In this document: positions 37,824 to 50,399 of the stretch, in pieces | Numbering within the stretch: position 1 is the first letter of the stretch | How the letters are laid out: each line of letters begins with the position of its first letter | Assembly (NCBI GenBank): GCA_947000775.1 | Contig: CAMQGK010000299.1 | Span: 16,481,501 to 16,545,500 of the forward strand | DNA from: Pterois miles | Lineage: Eukaryota; Chordata; Actinopteri; Perciformes; Scorpaenidae | Length of the DNA stretch: 64,000 nt | Direction of reading: 5' to 3' | Notes under the pieces: generated by a model | The model's input: the letters and a program-made list of their open reading frames with translations, nothing else | What the model was told of the DNA's origin: nothing | The model's database searches: none | Position numbers and translations under genes: made by a program

Positions 37824-37995
37824 CTAGGGGTGTCACAATATGCCGGTATTGACGATAACCATGATATTTAAAAATGAAGTATTTATATCATGTTAATAAT
37901 ACACATTCAGACTGCATATTTTGAGTCTATTTAATGTGCCAAAAAGAGACAAATCAGATGAATTTGAGTGATAGTATTATTGATTTTTTTTTTAT
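37824..37995 (+). mobile_element. hAT-like MITE fragment
   Basis: Starts AGGGGTGTCACAATATGCCG and GGTATTGACGATAACCATGA, a form typical of hAT-type non-autonomous elements in fish. The other end is not clear. Confidence 0.5.
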
Positions 37996-38084
37996 AGGTA
38001 TCACAAAAATATTGTTATTGTGAACTCTTTCTACCACGTTAATCATAGGAAACTACTTGGTTTGGAAACAATTGTGGTTTGGTT

Positions 38085-38810
38085 TAAAATAAGTAGTTTG
38101 TTACGTAGTACAGTAGGCTGTGTTACGAACGCAATGTGGTTAAATATCTTGAAATAAGTAATGTTGAGTTTGGTTGCACACAGGACACGAACACCGGTCT
38201 CCTGGGTGAAAGTCCTGTAGCGCCGCATAACGTTACTGCGGTTTGTATGTACTGTTTTGTAACATAGTTAGGTAAACTACATTGCATAAGTGATGTAGTA
38301 ACGTTACATCACTTGAAATAAGTAAAGTTGACTTTTGGTTTCACATAAGACACGAACACCAGTCTCCTAGTTAAAAGTTCTGTAGCACTACAGAACATTA
38401 CTACATCGTATACGTGCTGTTTCAGAACGTAGTTAAGTAGACTAAATTACGTAAGTGATGTAGTAACACTACATAACTTGAAATAAGTCAGTGTTGGCTT
38501 TTGGTTTCACATGGGACAGGAACAGCGGTTTCCTGGGTGAAAGTCCAGTTGCGCTACATAACGTTACTATGTCGTGTACGTAGCATTTCAGAAAGTCGTT
38601 AATTAGACTACATTATGTAAGCGGCGTAGTAATATTACATAACTTGAAATAAGTCAAAGTTGACTTGCTTTCACACTAGACACTAACGCCAGGTTCCTGG
38701 GTGATGTACGTAACATAGTGAAGTAGATTATGTTGCGTAAGTGACGCAGTAATGTTACGTAACTTAGAATAAGTCATCATTGACTTTTGGTGTCACACTA
38801 AACAAAAACT
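38085..38810 (+). repeat. Tandem array of about 165-bp units (4-5 copies)
   Basis: The phrase GACACGAACACCGGTCTCCT recurs in diverged form at 38184, 38349, 38515 and 38679 (periods 165, 166 and 164). A last unit is shortened by roughly 45 bases. Each unit also carries ACTTGAAATAAGT, TTTCACA and several TACGTAA/TTACGTA-type short palindromes. The copies have diverged by base changes, so the array is old. Confidence 0.9.
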
Positions 38811-41800
38811 GGACCCACCCTGGACCCAGCCATCCACCCCAGTCTCCTACCTATGAAGGCTTAGTTGCTCTTTATACTACGTAACCTGACGTAACAACGA
38901 CCACGTAGAGCGCTGTAGTTTGATGTGTGGGATCACTGACCAAGCTCCCGTATTTGCTGAGTTGGGAGTGAGAACACACTGCTTCTGGCCACCAATCGCG
39001 TCGCTTTTTACATGCTTTGTAATGGCCGTGAATATATTTGGAGAGCTGGACACAGTGCCGCCACGCCAATGTGTCCCAGTCACTGCTATTGCAATGAAAA
39101 AGCATTTTCCCCATGGATGGCCATTATAAAAGAGACATCTAAATACTCAATCACTACTCCTTATAATAGGAATCAATCTATGAAATGTGTTGAAAAACCA
39201 AGAAATGGGCTCGCCCAGTAGTTTCCATTCAAGTGAATTGGCGCCATCTTGGAGTCCAGTGTCCAAATCGCTTACCTAATTTAGCCACCTTATGAGTCAC
39301 TAAGAAGGTTGCATTTCATGATAATGTTGATGAATTTTGTGAGCCAGTGAGCGACTAAAACATCCAGGTTTGTATGCATCACGGTCCTACATCAGGACAT
39401 GCTAAAAAGAGATTTCTAGAGAGAACAAGAAGCCAAAGGGAATAAAAATCCAGAGTGAAATAAAACATTGTGCTCACAGCGTATAACTGAGTTTGCAGAT
39501 ACATCTTAGACTAGAGTCTAATGCAAAACAGTGAACACAGGACACGCAGGGAATCACATGGCCATTCACTGTACTAACAGTAGAGATCTCTCCTTCTGTC
39601 TCTATCCAGAGGTGCCAGATATTCATATATTTTCAGGGTAACACACAGAGTAGCAGAAAGTATGTAAAAGTTATTCAGTTTCTATTACGTGACAGCGTGC
39701 AGGATACTATGTAAATGGCCCTGATACTACAAACCCCAGCCTTCTGTTATCTATAAATATAATATATATTATATTAGTTTGGTTCCTGTCATCGTTTCTT
39801 TTGTTTATCTCTCAGATTGTCACAAAACAAACAGGATATTTAGGATTAATTTCAGCTGTGCGAGGACATACAGTCAAGCTTTAGGCAATGCTCTGGGCTA
39901 AATAAATACGCACGTGCAGGAAACCTCCGAATATCTACTGTGATCTCCTCTCACACCACCCACACCTCCATCACATCCAACCCCGTCTCACCTGGACCTG
40001 TCCTCCCCATGGTTACCCGATTCCCCGCTGTTCCCGAGCACCCCCCCCCCCCTCGTTACCTCCTCCTCCTCCTCCCAACCAGAGTCCAGTGGGTGGTGTG
40101 ATGTCAGGTTTTTGTGGTGGGCTGCTTACGACAGGTCCAGACAATCAGCGTGTTTGTAAATGTCAATGTGTGATTTTCAAATCTTTGTTTATGGTCAGGG
40201 TTTTAAAGGAAGATATTTTTATGGTAATTGTCGCTGGTCTATTTTACTATATATTTATGTAATAAATATGTGACTAAATTTACATCTCACTGGCTCTTTG
40301 GGCTGTTATTGGCTCTCAGTTCTCTGGCCAGCTACGTCATGTGCTGGAGGGTTTTCATTAATGGACTAATAAATTAAACCCACAAAAACCTTTTTCTTGT
40401 TATCACCTCATTGTCTCTGTCAGTTGTATATAGATATTTTGTTGACTAATGAAGCCATTACATGTGAGGATAAGTAAGAAATGTCATTTCTCTCTCTTGT
40501 AGTTCAATCATATCTCAGCTTGTTCCCCCAAAAAGTCATATGAATAACTCAATAATGCATAAGGTATTTAGAGTGCAATTAGAATGGTGTTCTTTCTCTT
40601 GGTGTGCCATTTGAACACCATGCAGTCTCTACTGACTGCAGTGTAAATGCACCTATGTAAAAATCCTACGCTCAGAGCTAGAGTCGTTGACTAAAAGGCA
40701 AGAAAGACTGCTTAAGGTGGACAGGAGGAGAGGTGGATCGGTCCAACAGACACCATTTTTTGTAAGTTAAGTTGGTGACGTTTGTAAAGTGTCCTTGTAC
40801 CGTATGTATTATGTACTTATTTTAAGGCCAAGCATGACACACTTTGATCATGTGGAGCAGCTCTGGGAGACGTAGCTACCCTCAGTTAGCAGTTAGCTTG
40901 AATTCAGCCAGTGCAAACCCCAGCACCGGGGGTCTGATCTTGGGGATTCCCCCGACTCCCCACCAAATCAAAGCAAACTTTCTGTTGCTGCCATAACAAC
41001 TTATACCCAGCACTCCACCTGCCTGCTATGACTCCCGGTACTGAGTTTGTGCTGGCTGAATTTAATCCATCAAACAAACTATAATACGCACACAGACTGT
41101 ACAGTTCTCAGTTAGTGTATTGTTACCCATTGGTTTGTGGACTACAGCTTTGAAGCCTTAAGTTTGGCATTTTGGCTGTCGCCATCTTGGTTTTTTGCAA
41201 AGAGAGGGTGGAGCTAAGTACAACTGAATGCTGAATAAGACATTTTTAGGCAACCAAAAATGTTTCAATTAACTTTCATGAACTGAAAACACACGGTTAA
41301 AGGGTTGAATTTGTCAGATGAAAATAGGGACAAGACTGGGCAAGCATCCCCTGCTTTATGGTCTATTTGCAACCAGAGGAGTCGCCCCCTGCTGGCTGTT
41401 AGAAAGAATACAAGTTTAAAGCACTTCAGCATTGGCTTCACTTCTCAGCCCCGAAGGTAGTGCACTGCTGTTAGTTAGTAGTTGGCTTTTTTTTAATAAC
41501 TGATGACTATAAGTTTAGATTTTATGGACCCACTAGTCGAGGTGAAATGCTTCTTCCTATATCTTTGGATCATGTGGGAAGACATTACACATTGTACCTT
41601 TAAAATATAATCCTATGTCACTCTGAATTGATCATTTGGCCAATATAAAAGATGTATTATCACTGCATCTATACTTTCAAAATCCCACTCAAACATGCTC
41701 TGACGCAGGTTTCGGTAATAAAAGATGAAAATGTAAATGTAACAGTGTAGCATAATCCAAGATGAGCACTTAATCCTACTTAAATTGAGGACAGCTATGT

Positions 41801-43010
41801 ATAACCAGCGAGTATGCAAGCACCTTCATTTGGTGAAAAACATATGCATAATTTGTAAAACAATGTTATTTACAGTTGCACACAGCAGAAGGATGTAAAG
41901 TCGGTGGGCTGGAATAATGGTTAAATGAGGAGTAAACAAGGTTTGTCTGGTGCAATCAGTGTCAGGGTGGAAAGACGTGCGCTGGCAGCACTGCTCAGTT
42001 CATCAGCACACGTCACAGCACATCCTGTCTGACTTATTGACGGATCAAATCAGATGTCTTTCAGAGCGCTGTGAGGTTTCCCAGTGAGAGACAGCTGGTC
42101 ACAAGACTGTGAGTTCTTCAACCCAGAATGATTCGTCGTCACAGATGGGAAGGCTGTTGCCTGCACGCTTAGTCCCAAAAAACAAAAAAAACAGTGTCTG
42201 TCTGCTGATGATGTGCTATCGCCCCTCAGTGAGCTCCAGCCTGTTCTGTTTCACCTAAAAGCAAAGAAGGAAATCCACATTATTACACCTCCCTTGTAAA
42301 TCCTCATGTCATGGCTGTATGATCCATGCTTTTCCTGCAAGTTGGGGCAATTTGGATTAGCAGTCCAGCAGCGCAGCAAATCGTGGAAAGCCTGTCATCG
42401 GCTCCCCTGTGACACCTTAAATTCATACAGTACAGGAGTAATATGTCTTTCCAAAAACCTTATGAGGCAGAACATGTACCACATAAAATGGGATTCATGG
42501 TTGAGGAGTTTTCAGTTATTGGTTTCTTGTGCAAACAAGGATCCAGGTTGGAGTCCGGCTGCTGACGAAACGTAAATGATGATGTGGAGTAAAGATCTGC
42601 AGTGAAGCATCAGGTTGTAAAGGGTCACTTTAGGGTGACATGTCCCGTCTGACAGTGTATCACCATGTGGTGGTCAAAATGTCAGCTAGTCAGTAACCTT
42701 GAAGACAAACGGCTTTGTTCAAACTTTGTGCAGCAGATAAAATTAACATATAGTATATGCAAAACTTTAATACATGGCAAACATACAGACAGTTGTTAGT
42801 TTAAATTGTTAAATTATGTTTGTTTTATGTCTGCAACCATGTATATGTCTATATCACTCTCTATATATAGATATATGAGATATATATCCATATCTCATGC
42901 AATGGTTCATATGATAACCTCATTTTTTGTTAGTTTTCTTTCAAATGTCCAGCAACACGTGTCTATTTCCGCTTGTTACATGTATACAGTCTTCTGAAAA
43001 GAAACTTTTG
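38811..43010. other. Intergenic DNA without recognisable genes
   Basis: Apart from the reversed family Q copy and a C-run at 40043-40052, no gene or RNA was recognised. The stretch 41820-42760 looks single-copy but has no coding signal. Confidence 0.55.
41170..41460 (-). mobile_element. Interspersed repeat family Q, copy 3 (reverse)
   Basis: CAACCAGAGGAGTCGCCCCC and GCATTGGCTTCACTTCTCAG are complements of the copies at 9710 and 11650. Confidence 0.65.
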
Positions 43011-43330
43011 TCTTCACAGGACTTGGTTAGGTTCAGGCAACAATCTACTTAGCTAGGTTTAGGAAAAGATTGATTTGGTTAGGTTTAGACAACAAAACAA
43101 ATTCCTTATGTTCAGGCAACAACGTTAGTTAGGTTTAGGAAAAGATGTGGTTTTGGTTAAAATAACTTTCTAAGTGGCGCTACTTCAGTATGGAAGTTAC
43201 ATAGTCTCCTGTGTGAAAGTTGGGGATTTTTGTTGACCCACTCATCCACCCCGATCTCCTCCGCGTTCGCCCTGCTTCATGCTTCCTGGTTCACAACTAC
43301 GTGAATTACACACCAATTGATTTTGTGGGA
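43010..43330 (+). repeat. Minisatellite-like repeat with GGTTAGGTTTAG units
   Basis: Units such as GGTTAGGTTTAGACAACAA and TTAGGTTTAGGAAAAGAT recur about three times, followed by GTTACATAGTCTCCTGTGTG and CACTCATCCACCCCGATCTC. These resemble the CGGTCTCCTGGGTGAAAG block of the 165-bp array and CATCCACCCCAGTCTCCTAC at about 38830, so both loci seem to be parts of one repeat family. Confidence 0.7.
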
Positions 43331-45110
43331 TATACACAAACTGCAGTGCATTATTTTTCGTAGGTATAGCTACAAGCCGTGTAACAGCCTGCACTACATT
43401 ATGGCAAATGTCTTAGCTAACAGTTGCCTATTTACACACCCAGCGGGCACAGAGCAGGTTTGACTGAATGCTTGCTTATTTTGTGTTTCTGGCCAGCTGA
43501 CAAATGTTAAACCAAGATCTACTCTCCCGAGCTGCTAACTTGCTCTTTCTGCGGTTTGATTCAGGGCAGATAGCATACAGTTGATTTATCAGAGTTTTTT
43601 TTGCTGAAGCTTCCTGCTGCTGAGAGCCTGGAGAGTGGACCAAATCAGTAAAGTTGTAGACCATAAGCAAAAACGATGAGCTAGAAGACACTAAAGTGCT
43701 CCTGAGCTGATAATTCTCTGTACACTTGTCAACATTTGAACCAGTGTTAATGTCAAATTGATGAGTGTGATTTTAAAGACTGACACATAACGACTTTTCC
43801 ACTCAGTGTCTTATCTGCATGTGCATAAAGGACATCTGTGATTCATGCTACACTACTGTGCAGTATGTAAGAGAGCTGTAGTTCACCAGGTCCACTTTGA
43901 CTCATGTACAGAAGTCTGTAATTGGGTCTATTAGTGTGCAGCAGGTGATGTGAGTGATTGAAGGTTGGACTTCCTCAAGAGCACAGGTTTATTTTTTATC
44001 AACTTGGTGTGGGCAGGGTGGATCTTTTCACATGGAGTCCACCATGTGGGTGGAAGCTGTTGTGGGGGCTGTGATCTCACAAAGGCAGCTTTTCCGCCAA
44101 CCAATCCCTCGCTAGCTGTTTGGACGATAGCCCAGCCCCCTCGCGTCGCCCTCCTCCTCTCTCTCATGTGTGTGTCATGCGCACACACCCTCCTCCCGCT
44201 CACACACTTCATGCTCCGTCATGGCAGGAATTTTCCACTCAGCAGCAGGAGAACATTGCAGCCAGCTGTGCTGTCAATTTCAGTATATGCTCCAATCTCA
44301 AGGACTGCTTGCAGACGCTCTTCTTCTTCGTCCAACCCCGGCTTCTCTCACGCGCTACGCACATGCACACCACCACAGATACACAAAGTACATGGTGTAC
44401 TGAACATGATGCATGCATGTCAGCCAGCAGCTTCGTCTCTGTTTATACTCTGTTCCTTGCAAACATGGCTAAAAAGAACTTCACGCGAACATGAACATGT
44501 GTGTTTACTAGGACAGTGGAGCAGAAGAATGCAAATCCAAGTACAGGGGCCCAAGGGAGACAGGACGGCCTACTAATACCCCCCCCCCCCCGTCTCTTGT
44601 ACACCATCTCTCCTTCTAAAGAATCTTATATGGATCAGCTCCAACAGTAGCTCTGTTTTCCTCCTCTCGTCTCTATTTCTCAGTCTGTCTAATCCTCTCA
44701 GCCTCTCCCTCTTTTGTTTCATCACCACTCACAGAACATCCAGTACAGCTATGCACATGTAGCATGTGATCTGTATGCATTAGAGGCCTCTTATGTAAGT
44801 GTGAGCCCACTCCCCTCCCCTTCCTGTTGCCCATACATTTCCCTCCCCGCCTGCTCTCAAATCAGGTCAGGTGAGGACGGCACAGTGAGAGCACTGCCCT
44901 TAAACAGTCCCGTCGGTGCAAATGTACACATGATCCTGGAAGCCTACACCACACAGGGGAGGCAAAAGGAAAGAAGAGGGGGGAACGTTTTTCATAAACA
45001 TTGGCTGGAAGTGTAGCAGTGTGCGTAAATGTGAAAGAGAGAGAAAATAAATAGATTCTGTATGAATCTTAAAAGCCTTAATCTAATGTAGCAGCAGGGT
45101 GCCACCTGTT
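43331..45110. other. Intergenic; longest unexplained ORF lies here
   Basis: An ATG-started ORF of 203 codons (43965-44576, +) overlaps two others. It has no recognisable domain, a biased Ser/His/Pro composition and no clear splice context, so I do not call it a gene. A C-run lies at 44580-44591. Confidence 0.5.
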
Positions 45111-45169
45111 TCAACATCGTGTTTCTGTTTCTGATTTCCAAATGTTGTTTTAAATGGGCGTTTTGTCCA

Positions 45170-45365
45170 CTTCCAAATACACTATATGGCCAAAAAAGTA
45201 TGTGGAGGCTCCTTTATGTCTGGAGCTGTTGCTCATGGTTTGGGCCCAGCCCCTTAATTCCAATTAAAGGAGTAGTGTGTACAATTAGTGGCATCTAGTG
45301 GTGTGGTTGCAGATTGCAACTAACTGAGTACACTTCCGCTCACTCCTCCCTTTCCAAGACTGGGA
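45170..45365 (+). mobile_element. Tc1-like terminal fragment plus short DNA repeat
   Basis: ACACTATATGGCCAAAAAAG and GCTCATGGTTTGGGCCCAGC match the second locus at 46160-46255. CATCTAGTGGTGTGGTTGCA is a separate short repeat present in both loci. Confidence 0.65.
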
Positions 45366-45481
45366 TAATGTGAGCAGCAAAATCATGGTAATGCCATTTG
45401 CCTCGCTCAGAGGCCATCCTTACCATAATAACTACTTTAGGGCCAACTTGTTTCTTTATTTACACATAAAAAGAAAAAGGA

Positions 45482-45830
45482 TCCATCCATTTTCTTCTGC
45501 TTATCTGGGGCCGGGTCATGGGGGCAGCAGGCTTAGCAGGGCATTCCAGATGTCCCTCTCCCCAGCAACATTTTCCAGCTCTTCCTAGGGGACCCTGAGG
45601 CATTCCCGGATCCAGATGAGATATATATTGTAATGTCTCCAGTATGTTCTGGGTCTACCCCAGTGCCTCTTACCAGTTGGATGTGCCCAGAAAACATGGG
45701 GCGCAGGCATCCAGGAGGCATTCTGATCAGATGCCCAAACCACCTGATCTGGCCTGTTTTAAGATGATGGAGCAGTGGCTCTAATCTGAGCTCTTTCCAG
45801 ATGTCTGAGCTCCTCACCCTATCTCTAAAT
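45482..45830 (-). mobile_element. Non-LTR retrotransposon remnant (reverse transcriptase C-terminal part)
   Basis: On the minus strand a 94-codon ORF (45533-45817) reads RSSDIWKELRLEPLLHHLKT followed by IRWFGHLIRMPPG. This is the conserved tail region of a widespread fish LINE-encoded protein. The end near 45482 (CATCCATTTTCTTCTGCTTA) is the usual 3' end. It is 5'-truncated and the clade is not assigned. Confidence 0.75.
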
Positions 45831-46159
45831 AGAGTACATATTTTAAAAAAAAATTCAAATACAATATATAATTTGCATGGGGAAAAAGAATTACTTCAAA
45901 GCCCTCCAGGGGCTTGCAAAGTGGCATTCTTCATGCAGCATATTGTATTAAATAATTACAGTTATGTAATATACATGAGTTGTATGTCTCTATCAATAAT
46001 TTTAAAAACATAGTAAAAAAACCCAATAAAAAACAGGGACATACAGTACTTTAGCCCTCTGAGACCCACAATGGTCCTTTGTTTAGGGAGTACATGGGGT
46101 TTCAACATCATGCTTCTGTTTCTGATTACTTAATGTTGTTTTAAAAGGTCCTTTTGTCC

Positions 46160-47000
46160 TTTTCCAAATACACTATATGGCCAAAAGTATGTGGACGCTC
46201 ATGTCCACTGTAGGTCTTTTGCTCATGATTTGGGCCCAGTCCCTTTATTCCAATTGAAGGAGCCATGTGTAGGATTCATGACATCTAGTGGTATGGTTGC
46301 AGATTGCAACCAACTGAGTAAACTTCCACTCACTCTTTATTGAAGGAATAGTGCAAAACAGATTACATAATGAATTACATTACACCTTTTTTCAATGAGA
46401 TTCCCCTCGCTCACCCCCTCTCAACACACCTTTGCAGCTGAGATGTTCACAGTACAGCATTTCACAGGTACAAGTGCACATTTTCATAGCTACACCTCTA
46501 CACTCCTCCAAGGCACACATAATTAAGAGAATTGTTAAAATAAGACATTTTGGGTAATATGCGGAGCTTGTGCAAGGGATTGGCTTAGCTTAGCATAAAG
46601 ACCGAAAGCAGAGAGGGAAGAGTTACACATACTGTACTAGCACCTCTAAAGCTGGTTCATAGTTGATGCACGGGAGTTGTAGCCATAGGTATAGGGTGTG
46701 TGGTTTGAGTTGTAGTTCAGTGGCAGGTTTCACCAACACTAGACGCCTGTAATGTACACAAAAAACACAAAGCCAGTTTCACAAATCATTTTTTTCTATG
46801 GATGCTGTGGAAGAACTTGAATGACCTGCACAGAGACCTGACATCAACTCCATCCAGCACCTTTAGGATGAACTTGAACACTAACAGCGAGCTAGACCTG
46901 ATCACCCAACATCATGTTGGACCTCACTGATGGTCTTGTGGCTGAATGGGAGCTAAGCCCCACAGCAGCGTGGTAAAGCCTTCTCTCAAGATGGTCGTTC
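46160..47000 (+). mobile_element. Tc1/mariner-like element remnant, interrupted
   Basis: 46160-46255 carries the terminal ACACTATATGGCCAAAAGTA and an internal transposase-derived piece. 46796-47000 carries the rest (GTGGAAGAACTTGAATGACC, CATCCAGCACCTTTAGGATG, CTTGTGGCTGAATGGGAG), which corresponds to the C-terminal DDE region with in-frame stops. The sequence between looks like later insertions, including the CATCTAGTGG repeat. Confidence 0.7.
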
Positions 47001-47092
47001 TACAATTATTTATGTATCCAAGACCAGGTCCAGGCAAGACCAAGTCAAAACCGAGTCCAGAGCAAATAAAGTCCTGTTCAAGCCCCTGATAG

Positions 47093-47489
47093 GCATTATT
47101 ACACTGCTTTGTAGAATACTCGATACTGATTGGTCAATCACACCGTCTGTTATTTCTTTTTTACACTGATTCCCCTCCTGCATGGGACCTTTTGTTTTAT
47201 GCCCGGATAAAGAAGATTAAATTCATAAAGAAGAATAGAGGTAGGTGGTCTGAAAGGAGAGTGCCAGCTCAAAATGATCGATGCATAGAATTTAGGTCTG
47301 TTATTTTGGGCCGTTTTTGTGTCAAATTATTGATTTCTAAAGTAAGTAGCTGTGTAATAAGTAAGATAATGTACAGCGAGCCAGTTGTTGTTGTGAAATA
47401 AACCCTGACAGGACAACCGCATCACTCTGCTGGGGTTTATTTCACAACAAAGACCGGCTTGCTGTACAATATCCCTTACATAATGTCTT
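47093..47489 (-). mobile_element. Palindromic MITE-like repeat, copy C (reverse, with insertion)
   Basis: TTGGTCAATCACACCGTCTG and TTATTTCTTTT at the left, and the hairpin GATAATGTACAGCGAGCCAG / CTTGCTGTACAATATCCC at the right, are complementary to copies A and B. Between them about 130 bp (47170-47300) resembles 48118-48200 instead. Confidence 0.7.
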
Positions 47490-48739
47490 TCCAATGCTAA
47501 TATAGTAATTAAGTAGTCAGGATGGGCAGAAACAATCTACAAATAATATTGATCCATCTTCTAACATCCAAATAATCAATGTATTGAATTTAGGTTTGAT
47601 GACAGTACGGGTCTTTACAGGTATGTTCAGGAAGAGGCAGAGAGGTATTTTTTGGTAGCAAAAGGCAATGTTTTTTTTAAACTTTAATTTTTTTTTTTCT
47701 TTACTAATAGACAGAATCCAAATGTCAAGCCACTAAATAAACTCCAGGTTGTATTTTTGGCAGTACATGGGGGAGAAAATACTTGGAAAAATGAAAATTA
47801 CATTGCATTGTAAAAGATCATGTGGGACTTCTGACGAAAAGCGACCTCCTGGGATGGAAGCCATTACTGGCCGAGTCGGCACAGGAAGACATGTAAATGT
47901 AAAATGTATGCTTTTATAGATGCTGGAGTCGGATCGTGAGAAATGCCAAGTGAAGCAAAAATAATTACCAGAGATTACAGAGTGCTTATCTAACTGCAAG
48001 ACACATGCAAACGTAATCTCTAAGGTTACCTCCTTAAAATGATATCACAGTGAGCATGAAGTCATGAAAGGTTTCTGGATCGGGAATTAAGCAGTAGTCT
48101 GTTGCAGTAAATAAGTGCCATGTTTATGGCCGGGTAATGAGGATTAAATTAGTAAAGGAGATTAGAGGTAGGGGGTCTGAGAGGAGAGTGCCAGCTAGAC
48201 ATCGACAGAGGGAAATATCGAGTAAACAGACAGAGGGCAGTGTGACTCAGAGGGTCCGTTAGATTACATCAAGGAGTTATATATGGAGGGTTATCCCAGG
48301 ACAAGGGGAGGAAGGATGTCTTCCATGTCCTGCATACCAGCATGTACTCCCAAAATAAACTCCATACAACTTAAACAATTCATTAAAAGGACCTGACAGC
48401 ACATGTAAAGTAGTACAATATGCAGTATTGATTTACTGATCCACAGTTAAACACTTCCAACTCACCACCAGTCAAAAAAACCTGTTAGAGAGTGCAAAAG
48501 TATGAATCATGACTATATGCTGTGACACTTTGTGTACTGGCCAAGATAGAAACTGAGATAAAGTCATAGTGGAAGCCTGAGCTAAGTGTTCAAGATTACA
48601 TTCTGTGATTCATTGATGTAAACTGTGCACGGTAGAGTTCATATGTCTTAATAATTCTGCCTTTCCTCAAAACTCTGTTTCTTGTAACTCTGAAGTAAGA
48701 ATTTGATATACATTTCATATGTAGACTCCTTGAAATTAT

Positions 48740-49140
48740 ACCCAGATGTGATTTTTGAACATCTCATTCCAAAACTATCATTAATAGGGTTTGGTGCTAT
48801 AGCAGCGTTCATGCTTCAGGGAAAATTTTGAATTCTGGTGGTTGTAGAGAGGTTGGGGACAATTGGGGTACAATTCATCCCAGAGGGGTTGAGGTCAGGG
48901 TTCTGTACACGCCAGTCAAGCTGGGAAAACCATTTCTTTATGGGCCCTTTTTTGTGCGTGGGGGCAATATCATGTTGAAACAGGGATGGGCCTCCCCCTA
49001 AAAATGGTTGCACAGTATTGTCTAAAATGTGAAAATATTCCTGCAGCATTAAAATTGTGCTAAACTGGAACCAGCCCAAACCATCAAAATTGGACCAAAA
49101 ATACACCTATCCCTAAAACAGAATAAGCAACATGATTTTT
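48740..49140 (-). mobile_element. Tc1/mariner-like transposase remnant
   Basis: The minus-strand ORF 48816-49106 includes PSLFQHDIAPTHKKGPIKKW and QNPDLNPSGMN, the degraded catalytic-core and NPDLNP region of Tc1-type transposases. The end near 48765 (CATCTCATTCCAAAACTATC) matches the family. It lacks the N-terminal DNA-binding part. Confidence 0.75.
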
Positions 49141-50399
49141 TCCAGCGTACATCTAAAATATCTTAAACCCATTACTGTGAATAAATTCTTCATTACACTG
49201 CAACAAATTATTTAGGCAATGAGGCTTTGCTAGACATAATGTAGCTCTTGCTATGCATCCCAAGGGCCGACAGAACATAAACCACTACATGAGTTAAACC
49301 TGCAGTTGGCTGAATGTTTTTGGCATAATTGGGCAAAAATTCCACAATAACCTTTCAGCATATTGTAATCCACATGTTCTGAGAGAAAACTAGACTTCTG
49401 CACCTCCCCATTGCTGTTTTCAGGCTTAATAAAATCTAGCCCATGATGAAAGCCTTTGCCAATCACAGGTCATTTCAAAGAGAGAGAGAGCATTTCTATT
49501 GGCTTTGTTCCTGGTGGGAGGTGCTTGGTATTTCCTCAGGAGATCTCAACATGGCTGCTGGGTCACAAACTTTCTCATTTTACAGCCAAACGGTAACTAC
49601 AAGATGTTTCTGAAAACATTTGAAATGAGAAACGATCATTACAGTAACAGAATATTGGCTCATATTTGATCAGCGCTGCCTACTTTGATTTGTGGCTCTC
49701 ATAGATGGCAGCTGGACAGCAAACTCGGCTCTGATTGGTTGTTTTCTTCGGGTCTCTGAAATCATGCAGATGCCATCAGGAGCACAGGCAGCCACAGAGG
49801 CACATGCTTTAACTGTCTCATGCACTACTGTCAGGATATAGTGACTGTTTTATAAAAATAATTTTTAAAAATCATATTTGCTCAATTTATACCCACTGCG
49901 GCTTTGTATAAAGTCATATCTTTGCCAAAATCTGCTAAAATGTGCATTTTACAAGTCATATACAATTAATCAAAAAAAGAACCAGGAGCATAATGAGGAG
50001 AAAATATACAGGTTACTTATACACAGTTGAATTAAGCAATTCTTATTTATACTTTTCTTAAGTATATCTTGATCAATGTCAGTATAAGCCAAATAAACTT
50101 TCTGTATACTTATAAGCCAAGTATTCTTGGACTTTTCTGTATACTTGTCAGTATGAGCCAAGTATACTAATAGCACGCTTCAATGAGCATATTTTTGGTA
50201 AGGGATGTTTATTTTACTTTGTGTTAAACTGGTATACCTCAGAGATGCTTTTGATTCTGTAGATCACTTTCTTAGTATACAGTCTGAAGTGAAAACCCAA
50301 ATAATAAATGAACATTTCACAATAAACAGCTCACATGTGGAGATATCACTAGTGGTGGTGGTGTGCATTTGTTGTTAGGAATTTTAGCGCCATCATGCG
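49141..50399. other. Intergenic DNA upstream of dhx8
   Basis: Nothing coding was recognised. A short GTATACTT-rich stretch occurs at about 50040-50175 (repeats of AAGTATAC/GTATACTT with AGCCAA). Confidence 0.5.

Noticed and set aside
38085..38810. CRISPR-like array
   Set aside because: The period is about 165 bp with whole-unit similarity and no short repeat/spacer structure; it is a eukaryotic tandem repeat.
43020..43150. Interstitial telomere
   Set aside because: Units are GGTTTAGG with intervening CAACAA/GAAAAGAT, not perfect TTAGGG repeats.
43965..44576. 203-codon + strand ORF in intergenic DNA
   Set aside because: No recognisable domain, skewed composition, overlapping ORFs in other frames and no splice or promoter context. 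Treated as a chance ORF.
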